Source: Deltaproteobacteria bacterium (GTDB lineage: Bacteria; Desulfobacterota; Syntrophia; Syntrophales; UBA2210). From it: a stretch of 40,190 bases of DNA. The stretch's first letter is position 1; each line of letters starts with the position of its first letter. Positions 7,947 to 15,993 of the stretch are shown here, piece after piece. The translations under genes were made by a program, and so were the position numbers. The notes beneath the pieces were generated by a model. That model was not told the DNA's origin. It searched no databases and was given only the letters and a program-made list of their open reading frames with translations. The stretch spans positions 1 to 40,190 of the forward strand of contig JAFGGB010000122.1 of NCBI GenBank assembly GCA_016930775.1, read 5' to 3'.

Positions 7947-8577
7947 TGATGAATCCTTTCTTGTCTTTTAAGGAAAAATTCTTTTTCACGAGCTCTTCCC
8001 AGAGATCTGCAACGGCACGTTCCGTCTCAGCCAAGGGGCCGGTATTGTCAATGATATAGTCGGCCAGTGGAATCTTTTCATCAATGTGGATCTGGGCGGC
8101 CAGCCTTTCCTGGATTTCTCTTCTCGTGAGGCTGTTCCGAGACATGACGCGTTCGATTTGCCGTTCCGGCGGAGAATAGACGAGGACGATTACATCAAAG
8201 AGATTCCGGCAGTTTGTTTCAAAGAGAAGAGGGACGTCTGCAACAACAATAGATTCGGGCCTGTGAAGGGCCTCCTCAGCAACGATACGCTTCCATTCGG
8301 CGAATACGGCGGGATGAACGATGCCATTCAGGCGGTTACGTTGTTCCTTATCGCTGAATACGATAATTCCGAGTTCTTTCCTGCTTATCGTTCCATCGTC
8401 GTTTAGAACCGCGGGTCCGAAGTGGTTTGCAACGGAGCGCCATGCTTCCGTTCCGGGTTCAAGGGCATTATGGGCCAATTCATCGAAATCGACGACCAGC
8501 GCCCCCTTATTCTTGAATAACCGGGCCACAAGAGATTTGCCTGTTCCTATGCCGCCGGTGAGTCCTATCTTCAGCAT
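7939..8577 (-). CDS. coaE: Dephospho-CoA kinase
   Basis: A 212-residue P-loop kinase catalysing the last step of coenzyme A synthesis, ATP-dependent phosphorylation of dephospho-CoA at the 3'-hydroxyl. The start MLKIGLTGGIGTGKS contains the Walker A loop. VVDFDELAHNALEPG matches the substrate-binding segment, VADVPLLFET is the typical central block and RNSLTRREIQER the lid region. The ATG at 8577 is preferred over an upstream in-frame start at 8637, because family members begin right at the P-loop. Divergent from the ABC ATPase gene. Confidence 0.92.
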   Translation of the reverse strand: MLKIGLTGGIGTGKSLVARLFKNKGALVVDFDELAHNALEPGTEAWRSVANHFGPAVLNDDGTISRKELGIIVFSDKEQRNRLNGIVHPAVFAEWKRIVAEEALHRPESIVVADVPLLFETNCRNLFDVIVLVYSPPERQIERVMSRNSLTRREIQERLAAQIHIDEKIPLADYIIDNTGPLAETERAVADLWEELVKKNFSLKDKKGFIND

Positions 8578-8630
8578 GGGCGATTTGTAGCACAGGGTCT
8601 TGAGACCGGCAATGGGAAAAATGGAGTGCC

Positions 8631-8659
8631 TTGACAATCAAATGAAAAAAAAGTATGAA
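8631..8659 (+). promoter_or_regulatory. Sigma-70 promoter of the ABC-2 cassette
   Basis: TTGACA (8631-8636), 17-base spacer, TATGAA (8654-8659). It lies 31 bases before a GTG start at 8690, which has GGGGAG at 8675-8680. Consensus -35 and correct spacing make this one of the better promoter candidates here. Confidence 0.6.
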
Positions 8660-8689
8660 TGACCACAATTTTCAGGGGAGTTCCCGATC

Positions 8690-9406
8690 GTGATTGTTTT
8701 AGATCGTGTACGAAAGGCCTTCGGGCCCATTGTAGCAGTCGATGATATCTCCTTCAGCGTTAAGAAGGGTGAGGTTCTCGGTTTCATCGGACCTAACGGC
8801 GCCGGGAAGACAACGACTATGCGCATTCTGGCTTCTTTGATACGACCGGATAGCGGCAAGGCGTCGATAAACGGACATGATGTAACGACAGCCTCTCTCG
8901 ATGCACGGCGGTTCCTGGGATACATGCCCGAAAACACGCCGCTTTATGGAGAAATGACCGTTATGTCCTTTCTGTTTTTTCTCTGCGAGGTCAGAGGGGT
9001 GCAGAGGGAGGAGCGCCAGAAAGAAATCGATAGAGTTGTGCAGATTTGTTCTCTTCAAGACGTGTATTATCAGACTATCGAGACGTTGTCGAAGGGCTTC
9101 CGAAAGCGAGTCGGCCTTGCCCAGACTCTCGTGGGCGATCCGCCGGTGCTCATTCTTGATGAGCCAACCGACGGTCTTGATCCAAACCAGAAGCAGGATG
9201 TGCGGACGGCAATCAGGGTTATGGCCCCGGACAAGGCTATTATCGTATCCACACATATCCTTGAGGAACTTGAGTCTCTCTGCACGAGATCTATTGTTAT
9301 CAACAGAGGGAAAATCGTTTTTGACGCCTCTCCGCTGGAGCTCAAGGAGCAGGGGGAAGGGCGTATAGAAGACTCATTTGCCAATCTGACAAGAGGTGAT
9401 CGATGA
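8690..9406 (+). CDS. ABC transporter ATP-binding protein (Gld/ABC-2 type)
   Basis: A 238-residue ATPase subunit with Walker A GPNGAGKTTT, a Q-loop region LGYMPENTPLYGEMTV, signature LSKGFRKRVGLAQ, Walker B VLILDEPTDGLD and switch His in VSTHILEE. The KGFRKR form of the signature is typical of the GldA/NosF-like ABC-2 group. It begins with GTG behind GGGGAG. Its stop overlaps the permease start (ATGA, 4 bases), so the subunits are translationally coupled. It should energise the permease encoded next. The substrate is unknown; such cassettes are annotated as gliding-motility-like but occur widely in non-gliding bacteria. Confidence 0.9.
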   Translation: MIVLDRVRKAFGPIVAVDDISFSVKKGEVLGFIGPNGAGKTTTMRILASLIRPDSGKASINGHDVTTASLDARRFLGYMPENTPLYGEMTVMSFLFFLCEVRGVQREERQKEIDRVVQICSLQDVYYQTIETLSKGFRKRVGLAQTLVGDPPVLILDEPTDGLDPNQKQDVRTAIRVMAPDKAIIVSTHILEELESLCTRSIVINRGKIVFDASPLELKEQGEGRIEDSFANLTRGDR

Positions 9407-10137
9407 TCGGAGGATTCAGCGCCATAGCGAAACGAGAGCTGAAATGTTATTTTTCCACGCCTCTGGCCTATGTCATACTATTCGTTTTTCTGGTATTTGC
9501 CAGCTTTCTCAGTTTTAAGGGACAGTTTTTCGAGATTCGTCAGGCGGATCTGCGCATATTTTTCGATTATCTTCCCATCCTCTTCATTTTTCTTGTACCG
9601 GCTATCGGCATGCGTCTCTGGGCCGAAGAGAGGAAGACAGGGACAATCGAACTGCTCTTCTCTCTCCCCGTGACGGTTAGGGGAGCTGTGCTTGGTAAAT
9701 TCGCAGCTGCCTGGCTATTCATCGGATTGGCTTTGGTCTTCACGTTTCCGTTGATCGTGACTGTCAATTACCTGGGCGATCCAGACAACTACGTCATCGC
9801 CGCTGGGTATGCCGGGGCATTTCTCCTGGCGGGTTGTTACCTCGCTGTGAGCATCTTCGCCTCTTCCCTGACTCGGAACCAGGTTATCGGCTTTATTGTG
9901 TCAGTCCTCCTATGCAGCATTTTTGCCTTTGCCGATTATCCTTCGATTCTGAATGTATTGAGCACATTCCTTCCGCTCCGTGCGGTGGAGATTGTACAGA
10001 ATATGAGCTTTATCGAACACTTCGAATCAATGCGCCGGGGAGTCATCGAATTCAGCGACCTGGCGTACGACTTTATCCTCATTGCCGGGTGGCTCGCAGC
10101 CACGACCGTTGTTCTTGACGGCAGGAGGGAAGCGTGA
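9403..10137 (+). CDS. ABC-2 type permease (GldF-like)
   Basis: A 244-residue membrane protein with six likely transmembrane helices. It begins AIAKRELKCYFSTPLAYV, a common N-terminal cytoplasmic helix of GldF-like permeases. It also carries RLWAEERKTGTIELLFSLPV, the conserved interfacial loop of ABC-2 permeases. It forms the membrane channel for the preceding ATPase. Overlapping junctions on both sides tie it into a four-gene operon. Confidence 0.88.
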   Translation: MIGGFSAIAKRELKCYFSTPLAYVILFVFLVFASFLSFKGQFFEIRQADLRIFFDYLPILFIFLVPAIGMRLWAEERKTGTIELLFSLPVTVRGAVLGKFAAAWLFIGLALVFTFPLIVTVNYLGDPDNYVIAAGYAGAFLLAGCYLAVSIFASSLTRNQVIGFIVSVLLCSIFAFADYPSILNVLSTFLPLRAVEIVQNMSFIEHFESMRRGVIEFSDLAYDFILIAGWLAATTVVLDGRREA

Positions 10138-12053
10138 TGCGCGATTCCTTCAAACGATTTCTTGCTATTTCATTTGTCCTCATAATTGCCGTTTGCGCAA
10201 TAACCATCGCCGACACTGTGGGGCGGACGCTGCGCGCAGACCTGACGCATGAGAAGCTTTATACCCTGTCCGAGGGAACGAAGGACATCATAAGGGCAGT
10301 AAATCAACCGGTAACCTTGAAGCTTTACTATGCGAGAACGGCAGCGCTGAAAGGGCCGGAGTTTCTGAGAAAATACAATAATTACTATCTATACGTTCGC
10401 GATTTGCTTCGAGAGTACGAGAGACTTTCCGGCGGCTTGATCCGTTTGGACGTCATAGATCCGCGTCCCGACACGGACGAAGAAATGGATGCCGTGCGCT
10501 ACGGTCTTCAGAGGTATGCTATCGGCGAGGAATCTTTTTTCTTCGGTCTTGCCGTTGTGACGGAATTCGGTCAGGAACGGGCGTTGCCTTTTTTGACGCC
10601 AAACCGCCAAGAACTGATTGAATACGAGGTATCATCGGCCATATACAGTTCAACGACCAGAACAAAGAAGAGGGTAGGAATACTTTCCGGTCCCGATATA
10701 CTGGGCGTGCAGATGTCGGATTATCTCCGAAAGATGCTGGAAATGCAGGGAAAAGTGCCGCCCGAACCCTGGCGCTTAGCGAATCAATTGCGGTCTCTGT
10801 ACGAGATCGTGGCGATTCCGAAGGATGCGGAGACAATCGAAGGGATTGACATTTTGCTGGTGATTCACCCCAAGGCTTTGCCTGACCCAGAGAAGACTTT
10901 CTTCGCCATAGATCAGTACGTCATGAACGGAGGCAAGCTCATTGCCTTTGTTGATCCCTACTGTGTGGTCGATACGGTGAATTCGATCGATCGCTCATCC
11001 GATATGAACAGGCTTCTTGCCGTTTGGGGCTGCGAGATGAAATCCAACGCTTTCGCCGCCGACAGGCGGTATGCCCTGACTATAGAAAAGAAACAAGGCG
11101 AGAGTGGAGAAGTCTTTCTTCCCCTCATGGGCATCGGGCCCGAGGGTATGAACACAGAAGATATCATCACGGCAAAGGCCCGGGAAGTCCGCTTCCTCTT
11201 TGCCGGCGGATTGAAAGTAGCTCCTCCCCAGGGAGTGAAGGCAGAGACGCTTATTGCAACGAGTGAAAAAGGAAACTACTTGGAATTAAATCCAACGGAC
11301 TTCGGCATGGGTCAGATTCCAGATGGAGAAGTCTTCTTGAAAAGATTTATCGAGGGTTCGGAACCTATTGTCTTGGCCTGCAAACTGACAGGACGGTTTG
11401 CCAGCGCTTTTCCGGAGGGCTTGAAATTCAAAGAGAATAAAGGCAACACTAAAAACTCAAGTGAGGAAATTAGAAAGGGCCTTACAGAAGCTCGAGAAGA
11501 GACGACAGTCATAGTTTTCAGTGATGTTGACATGGTGAACGATTTTGTGGCGTTTCAGGAGAGCTTATTCGGTTTGTACCCTTCGGCGGACAACATCTCT
11601 ATATTGATGAATGCCATCGAGAATCTTACCGGTTCCCGGGCTCTCATGAACGCCCGATCAAAGGGAAAATTCAGCAGGCCTTTTACCGTTCTTGACGCCA
11701 TAGAGAAGGAAGCTGAGGAAAAGACCGCCAGACAGGTGGCGGCCGTCGAGGGGGAAATAGCACGTTACGAGGTAGAATTGAACAAAATGCAGGGATCCGT
11801 CACTGAAGAGAACGCTGTAGTGCTCCAGCGGGAGGTTCTAAGCAAGAAGAGGGAACTCGAGGGCAATCTCTTGGCCGCAAAGCGTCAGTTGAGGGATCTC
11901 AATCGTGAAAAACGCTTGAAAATAGAATCTATTGTGATGAAATTGAAGCTGATCAATATGACGGTGGCGCCATCGATCATTCTTTTTCTGGCAGGGTTGA
12001 TATACATTTCAAGATTTAGGAAGCGGCGCCGCTTTCGGAGAATGGCGTCATGA
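10137..12053 (+). CDS. GldG-like ABC auxiliary protein
   Basis: About 638 residues. An N-terminal membrane segment (roughly 7-27) is followed by TLRADLTHEKLYTLSEGTK, a block typical of the GldG / ABC_transp_aux group. A large extracytoplasmic region contains KRVGILSG and FVDPYC. Near the C-terminus is a charged coiled-coil-like stretch (roughly 525-605), then a second membrane helix and a basic tail. These proteins partner ABC-2 permeases; their biochemical role is not known. GTG 10134 and ATG 10137 are both possible starts; the ATG sits 8 bases after AGGAGG. Overlaps the next gene by ATGA. Confidence 0.82.
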   Translation: MRDSFKRFLAISFVLIIAVCAITIADTVGRTLRADLTHEKLYTLSEGTKDIIRAVNQPVTLKLYYARTAALKGPEFLRKYNNYYLYVRDLLREYERLSGGLIRLDVIDPRPDTDEEMDAVRYGLQRYAIGEESFFFGLAVVTEFGQERALPFLTPNRQELIEYEVSSAIYSSTTRTKKRVGILSGPDILGVQMSDYLRKMLEMQGKVPPEPWRLANQLRSLYEIVAIPKDAETIEGIDILLVIHPKALPDPEKTFFAIDQYVMNGGKLIAFVDPYCVVDTVNSIDRSSDMNRLLAVWGCEMKSNAFAADRRYALTIEKKQGESGEVFLPLMGIGPEGMNTEDIITAKAREVRFLFAGGLKVAPPQGVKAETLIATSEKGNYLELNPTDFGMGQIPDGEVFLKRFIEGSEPIVLACKLTGRFASAFPEGLKFKENKGNTKNSSEEIRKGLTEAREETTVIVFSDVDMVNDFVAFQESLFGLYPSADNISILMNAIENLTGSRALMNARSKGKFSRPFTVLDAIEKEAEEKTARQVAAVEGEIARYEVELNKMQGSVTEENAVVLQREVLSKKRELEGNLLAAKRQLRDLNREKRLKIESIVMKLKLINMTVAPSIILFLAGLIYISRFRKRRRFRRMAS

Positions 12054-13090
12054 CCAACAGATATTTGATTCTTCTTGGAATAATTGCGGCCTTTATGGCG
12101 GCTGTTACTATTGCTGTATCTCCCGGTGAGCGGAAGGCAGGCGATACCTTCGTCCGCGACAGCTATTTGATCCAGGGGCTTGATCCGGACAAAGTTGCCC
12201 GGATTGAAATCATTTCCGGCGAAAAGAAAACTGAACTCATGCGCGAGTCAGATAGATTTCTTCTGGCTTCGAAGTATAAATATCCTGCACAGACCGAAGC
12301 CGTCAATCGTCTTCTTTACCGCATAACCGATATCAAGTGTCGTCTTCGCGTTACGGAAAGCCAGGAAAATTTTGAAACCCTGGGTGTCGCCGGGAAGGAT
12401 GCCACGACAGTCTCCTTTTACAATGACAGCGGGTCTCGGATTGTCGGTGTTGTTCTCGGCAATCAGGCAAACGATATGAAAGGCGGCTATGTTCGTCTAG
12501 AGGGTGACTCAACGGTTTTTCTTTCCAGCGATCCCCTGCCGAAAATTCAGAATGATTTTATGGATTACATAATGTCGAAGATCCTTCCTGGGCTTTTTAA
12601 GGATTATAATAAAATACGAGTTGAATTCGGCGGCAAGGCATGTGATGTCACAATAGGAGAAAAGAGCCTTAAAGTAAGATCACTGTCCGGCGCCGGCATA
12701 TCAGTTTCCGATCCCGATGGCCTAGAGCAATCTCTGGAAACAATCCTGAGGACTAAAGTTGTCGATGTCCTTCCCTTCCAGGAAATGGAAGGGGCGAAAA
12801 CGGACCTTCGTCTGACATGGACGGGGAAAAACAAGGTTGTCTACTCTCTGAATGTGTTGCAGAAATTAAATGCCCGGTACATCGTCGTAACGGCCGACGT
12901 CGATTATCAGGGAGGAGAGTTGACGATCGGCAAGGATGAAGCGGAGGAGTCGCTGAGGGAGAAAGAGAAACTTCTTCTTGCGCGAGATCGTGCCATGGAA
13001 TTCAATAACGAGCACCGCGGCTGGGCCTATTCCCTCTCGGACGATGCAATGAATGAGATCCGGGGCATTCCCCCGAAATGCTCGCTCTAG
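12050..13090 (+). CDS. DUF4340 domain protein
   Basis: 346 residues with an N-terminal membrane anchor (about 5-22). The remainder is an extracytoplasmic, strand-rich region. The order ATPase, ABC-2 permease, GldG-like protein, DUF4340 protein is a recurring cassette, and the sequence fits the fourth member: V.RIEI..GE..TEL, then a long repeat of beta strands. The function is unknown but it presumably works with the GldG-like subunit on the outer face of the membrane. Its ATG overlaps the preceding TGA. Confidence 0.75.
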   Translation: MTNRYLILLGIIAAFMAAVTIAVSPGERKAGDTFVRDSYLIQGLDPDKVARIEIISGEKKTELMRESDRFLLASKYKYPAQTEAVNRLLYRITDIKCRLRVTESQENFETLGVAGKDATTVSFYNDSGSRIVGVVLGNQANDMKGGYVRLEGDSTVFLSSDPLPKIQNDFMDYIMSKILPGLFKDYNKIRVEFGGKACDVTIGEKSLKVRSLSGAGISVSDPDGLEQSLETILRTKVVDVLPFQEMEGAKTDLRLTWTGKNKVVYSLNVLQKLNARYIVVTADVDYQGGELTIGKDEAEESLREKEKLLLARDRAMEFNNEHRGWAYSLSDDAMNEIRGIPPKCSL

Positions 13091-13123
13091 CGGATTCATA
13101 ATCTCCGGAAAGCGGAAACCGCA

Positions 13124-13459
13124 ATGCCCCTTGATTTGCTGCTTGAAAAGGCAAAACGGTTCGAAGTCGAGACGTATCGCCGTCCAGAAGATATCACGTT
13201 GAATCACGTGGCTTTCAGCGGCGCCTTGGAAAAACATCCACATGATCCCGAAAAAATCCTTCTTGTTTCCGATCCCTTCAGTGCGACCGTATCGTGCATA
13301 GAATTTTCCGTTAACGATATCAAGGCGGTGGAAGCATTGTCCAGTCTCGTGACCGTTGACGGTAAATCGGTGAAGACCTTCACAATATGGGTGCTAAAGG
13401 GCAGCGTAGCCATACGGTACATACCCTTCATAGTAGAGGATACCCGCCAACAGCGTTGA
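13124..13459 (+). CDS. Conserved-looking hypothetical protein
   Basis: A 111-residue soluble protein. It starts MPLDLLLEKAKRFE and contains EKHPHDPEKILLVSDPFS followed by an acidic strand and a helix. I have the impression that similar short proteins occur in other Desulfobacterota, but cannot name a domain. No signal peptide or membrane segment is visible. It lies 33 bases after the DUF4340 gene and may be the last gene of that operon. The Shine-Dalgarno sequence is weak. Confidence 0.6.
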   Translation: MPLDLLLEKAKRFEVETYRRPEDITLNHVAFSGALEKHPHDPEKILLVSDPFSATVSCIEFSVNDIKAVEALSSLVTVDGKSVKTFTIWVLKGSVAIRYIPFIVEDTRQQR

Positions 13460-13780
13460 ATTTTCGTTTTTCGCAAAGTAAATGGCAGTTGTGATAACAA
13501 TTGCCACCCAAAATGTAGGATCCTTTTTTTTCATGAGACTTTGCGGCACTGATCATTCGACACAACATGAATCTCTGGATATATTTTATGCTGTCGATGG
13601 ATATTTATTATCCGTCATTAGAATGCTGTCAGTTTCATCAAGCCGTATCTTACTAAAAATACATAAGTATTTAATATGGTATGGTCATTGCTTAAACATG
13701 CAGGAATATATAAGACGTATCGTTTTAATAGATCGTATGTGGCGATGTCAGGATGATTCCACCACTAGAGAGGTGTTGAA
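13460..13780. other. AT-rich intergenic region
   Basis: 321 bases with lower GC than the neighbours. A 100-codon open frame covers most of it but lacks a credible start, composition or domain, so I read it as non-coding. A poor promoter-like pair, TTGCTT (13688-13693) with TATAAG (13709-13714), has only a 15-base spacer. GAGAGGTG just before 13781 is a good ribosome-binding site for the next gene. Confidence 0.4.
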
Positions 13781-14167
13781 ATGAAAAGAATATTCATGAG
13801 TGTGGCGGCTTCAGTCGCGATGATTGTCGTTTTTGCGGCAGGTGATGCAGTTGCCTGTGATGTAAAGGTATCTGTTTATGAAGGTTTGAGGGAGACCTAC
13901 CGAGTTGGCGATGAAGTAATTCTGAAATTAGAGATTCTACAGACTCACAGAAATTGCAGCGAGAGCATCAATGCAACGAAGTACAGAACTGCCGGACTTG
14001 AGGTTTCAACTGCAACCCCCTGGAAGGAGGCCGGAAACAACAAATTTGAAAGATTTGTAAAGGTGAAGATCATTGAACTGCCGGCTGGACCGGCTACATT
14101 TGAAGTAAGCAGGGACTGCTCAAGGGAAGGGGGGTACGCCGTTATAAGTATGCCCCGGAACTCCTGA
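13781..14167 (+). CDS. Small secreted protein
   Basis: 128 residues with a clear signal peptide (about 1-25, ending GDAVA before a Cys). The mature part begins CDVKVSVYEG and is strand-rich, with an Ig-like feel (YRVGDEVILKLEI). It carries three Cys residues, at the new N-terminus, in HRNCSE and in SRDCSREGG. No known domain recognised. A good Shine-Dalgarno sequence (GAGAGGTG) precedes the ATG. It is followed 29 bases later by a membrane polyferredoxin gene, so it may be an extracytoplasmic partner of that redox protein. Confidence 0.7.
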   Translation: MKRIFMSVAASVAMIVVFAAGDAVACDVKVSVYEGLRETYRVGDEVILKLEILQTHRNCSESINATKYRTAGLEVSTATPWKEAGNNKFERFVKVKIIELPAGPATFEVSRDCSREGGYAVISMPRNS

Positions 14168-14196
14168 TCAGAAGAAATGCAAGGAACGATAGACGC

Positions 14197-15198
14197 GTGA
14201 ATAATAGATATTACTGCACATGGCCCATCATTCTGGGACTTCTCGCCGGACTGATGATCATTGGAACAACAACGGCGCCGGCGGCAGACCAGGCTTTTGC
14301 ACCCCTGGCGATAGACGGGATAAACGATTCTGCTGTGACGGGAGGAGAAAAGCCGGTTCTTGGCGCTATCGAAAGCGAGGATATCAACAGTAAAACCGGG
14401 GAAAGGATCGGAAGCGAATATTTCCCTGTAAAGAAATTCCGTTTTGCCCTCATTGCACTGATGATGACGATTCTTGCTGGAATTCTTGTTCGTCTTCGGC
14501 GCGCTCGTTTCTTGAGACGATTCATGCTTCTTTCATCGCTCGCATTTTTTGGTTTCGCCAACGGCAGTTGTCCCTGCATAATATCGGGATTTCAGAGTTT
14601 CATCCTCACGATTATGGGAATTTCAGTTATCAAAGATGGGTTAATCTTGTTTATCGCAATTGTTGTTGCCACGATTTTTTTCGGCAGGGTCTGGTGCGGA
14701 TGGGTTTGTCATCTCGGCGCTCTACAGGAATTTCTCTTTAGATCGGGGCAAATACCCTTTATGGTTGATCGGCAGGTTCTTCAAAGGATTCTGCGATGGA
14801 CCCGATATGCAGCCCTGGTTGTATTGCTTGTACAACTTTATGTTACGAAATCGAATCTTTTCAAGACGGTTGATCCCTTTCGAGCAGCCTTCAATTTTTC
14901 GTCATCTACATCGGCAGGATGGATTGCACTGGCGATCCTGCTTATCGCGTCGATCCTTATGTATCGTCCCTTCTGCAGAGGCATTTGCCCGGTCGGAGCT
15001 GTTTTGGGGTTGATGGCTTCCCTGCCTGTTGTGCTCCGTATTAAAATTTCGAAGGATTGTTCGGCCTGCCGACGATGTTCATCTGTCTGCGATCCCGGGG
15101 CCATTGATGAAACTGGATCTATAGCATCGGATAATTGTCTGCTTTGCGGTAACTGTCTGGACTCATGCGGTAGAAAATGCTATTCATTAACACGCTGA
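14197..15198 (+). CDS. NapH/NosR-like membrane polyferredoxin
   Basis: 333 residues with about five membrane helices, two CxxxC membrane motifs (CGWVC near 167-171 and CRGIC near 260-264) and a C-terminal 2[4Fe-4S] domain. The first cluster motif is CSACRRCSSVCDPGAI and the second CLLCGNCLDSC. This layout belongs to the NapH / NosR / CcoG-like group that moves electrons between the quinone pool and periplasmic or cytoplasmic partners. An extra CPC occurs near residue 125. An N-terminal helix (10-30) and a loop of about 45 residues precede the core. It starts with GTG after AAGGA. No nitrate or nitrous-oxide reductase genes are near, so its partner is unknown. Confidence 0.8.
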   Translation: MNNRYYCTWPIILGLLAGLMIIGTTTAPAADQAFAPLAIDGINDSAVTGGEKPVLGAIESEDINSKTGERIGSEYFPVKKFRFALIALMMTILAGILVRLRRARFLRRFMLLSSLAFFGFANGSCPCIISGFQSFILTIMGISVIKDGLILFIAIVVATIFFGRVWCGWVCHLGALQEFLFRSGQIPFMVDRQVLQRILRWTRYAALVVLLVQLYVTKSNLFKTVDPFRAAFNFSSSTSAGWIALAILLIASILMYRPFCRGICPVGAVLGLMASLPVVLRIKISKDCSACRRCSSVCDPGAIDETGSIASDNCLLCGNCLDSCGRKCYSLTR

Positions 15199-15404
15199 AT
15201 ATCTTATTAGTAAGTTGTATCAACTAACATGAGGCCGCCATTTAATCAAGACGAAGTGCGGTATGATCATGTTCTTTCAATATTGTGTTTCAACTAGTAT
15301 TGACTACGTAATTAATTAGTATTGTCAAATTATGATGTATCGTTTAGAAGGTAATCTAAGTTCTAGATTCACTGTTCCCCCTCATTCAAAGACCTCCTTT
15401 CTGA
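15199..15404. other. AT-rich intergenic stretch before the shared terminator
   Basis: About 200 AT-rich bases between the polyferredoxin stop and the terminator stem. TAGTATTG occurs twice near 15295-15325. No gene, promoter or riboswitch could be supported. Confidence 0.35.
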
Positions 15405-15438
15405 AAAGATGGCCCGAGAAATCGGGCCATCTTTTTTT
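15405..15438. terminator. Bidirectional rho-independent terminator
   Basis: Stem AAAGATGGCCCGA (15405-15417), loop GAAA, exact complement (15422-15434), then a run of seven T (15432-15438). On the other strand the stem is followed by CAG and mixed bases, but A-rich arm ends give it some U after the hairpin. It separates the convergent polyferredoxin and ABM genes. Confidence 0.9.
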
Positions 15439-15472
15439 CAAAACGCTTCCTAATGATTCAACTATAGGAACT

Positions 15473-15829
15473 TTAGTCGCCGTGGCCGATTGTTTTCTTA
15501 AGAGTTATTTCCCAGAACTCGGGCCAATCGATCATCTTTTTGTCGGGATACGAAAAGAGTCGGTACATCGTCTTTGACCTTAGGAGTTGATCGATATTCG
15601 CCTGGAGCTCTTCCCGTTCCTTGCTGGCTTTCCAGGCATGCCAATCGTCAACGGAATGCCAGGTGCTTATTACGAGGAGATCTTCGGGGTCATCGATATT
15701 TCGCAGAGTTTCGCCGGAGATATATCCGGGTTGAATAGACGCTGCAGTGCGTATCTGTGTCAAAAGTGTCAGAACCTCGATCTGTTTATCACGAGGGACG
15801 CGTCGCTCGATAAAAACCCGTACGGTCAT
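15473..15829 (-). CDS. ABM-fold protein, copy 2
   Basis: A 118-residue paralogue of the protein at 2460-2795, with the same blocks: VRVFIERRVPRDK, QPGYISGETLRNID, LLVISTWHSVDDWHAW. The ATG at 15829 is preferred over an upstream start at 15856, because a near-perfect AAAGGAGGT lies six bases before it and the N-terminus then aligns with the paralogue. The C-terminal 20 residues differ between the copies. Substrate unknown. Expressed alone, with the strong terminator on its 3' side. Confidence 0.78.
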   Translation of the reverse strand: MTVRVFIERRVPRDKQIEVLTLLTQIRTAASIQPGYISGETLRNIDDPEDLLVISTWHSVDDWHAWKASKEREELQANIDQLLRSKTMYRLFSYPDKKMIDWPEFWEITLKKTIGHGD

Positions 15830-15993
15830 AATGACACCTCCTTTGATTGTTCGCACTAGAATTTACCATAGAGATTTACGCTTTGTAAAGAATGCGAATA
15901 CTAAAAGAGGGTTATGACATCCAGCAGGTGAGGGCTGGCTGGTCTGATGCGATGGCGGCTGTCTGTGACAAAGCCGCAGATATCGAAGAGCGT

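Noticed and set aside
13482-13784. 100-codon plus-strand open frame
   Set aside because: No domain, no good start and AT-rich composition; it ends exactly at the ribosome-binding region of the next gene.
15954-15977. Hairpin GCGGCT/AGCCGC downstream of rfbB as a terminator
   Set aside because: Short stem and no T run on either strand.
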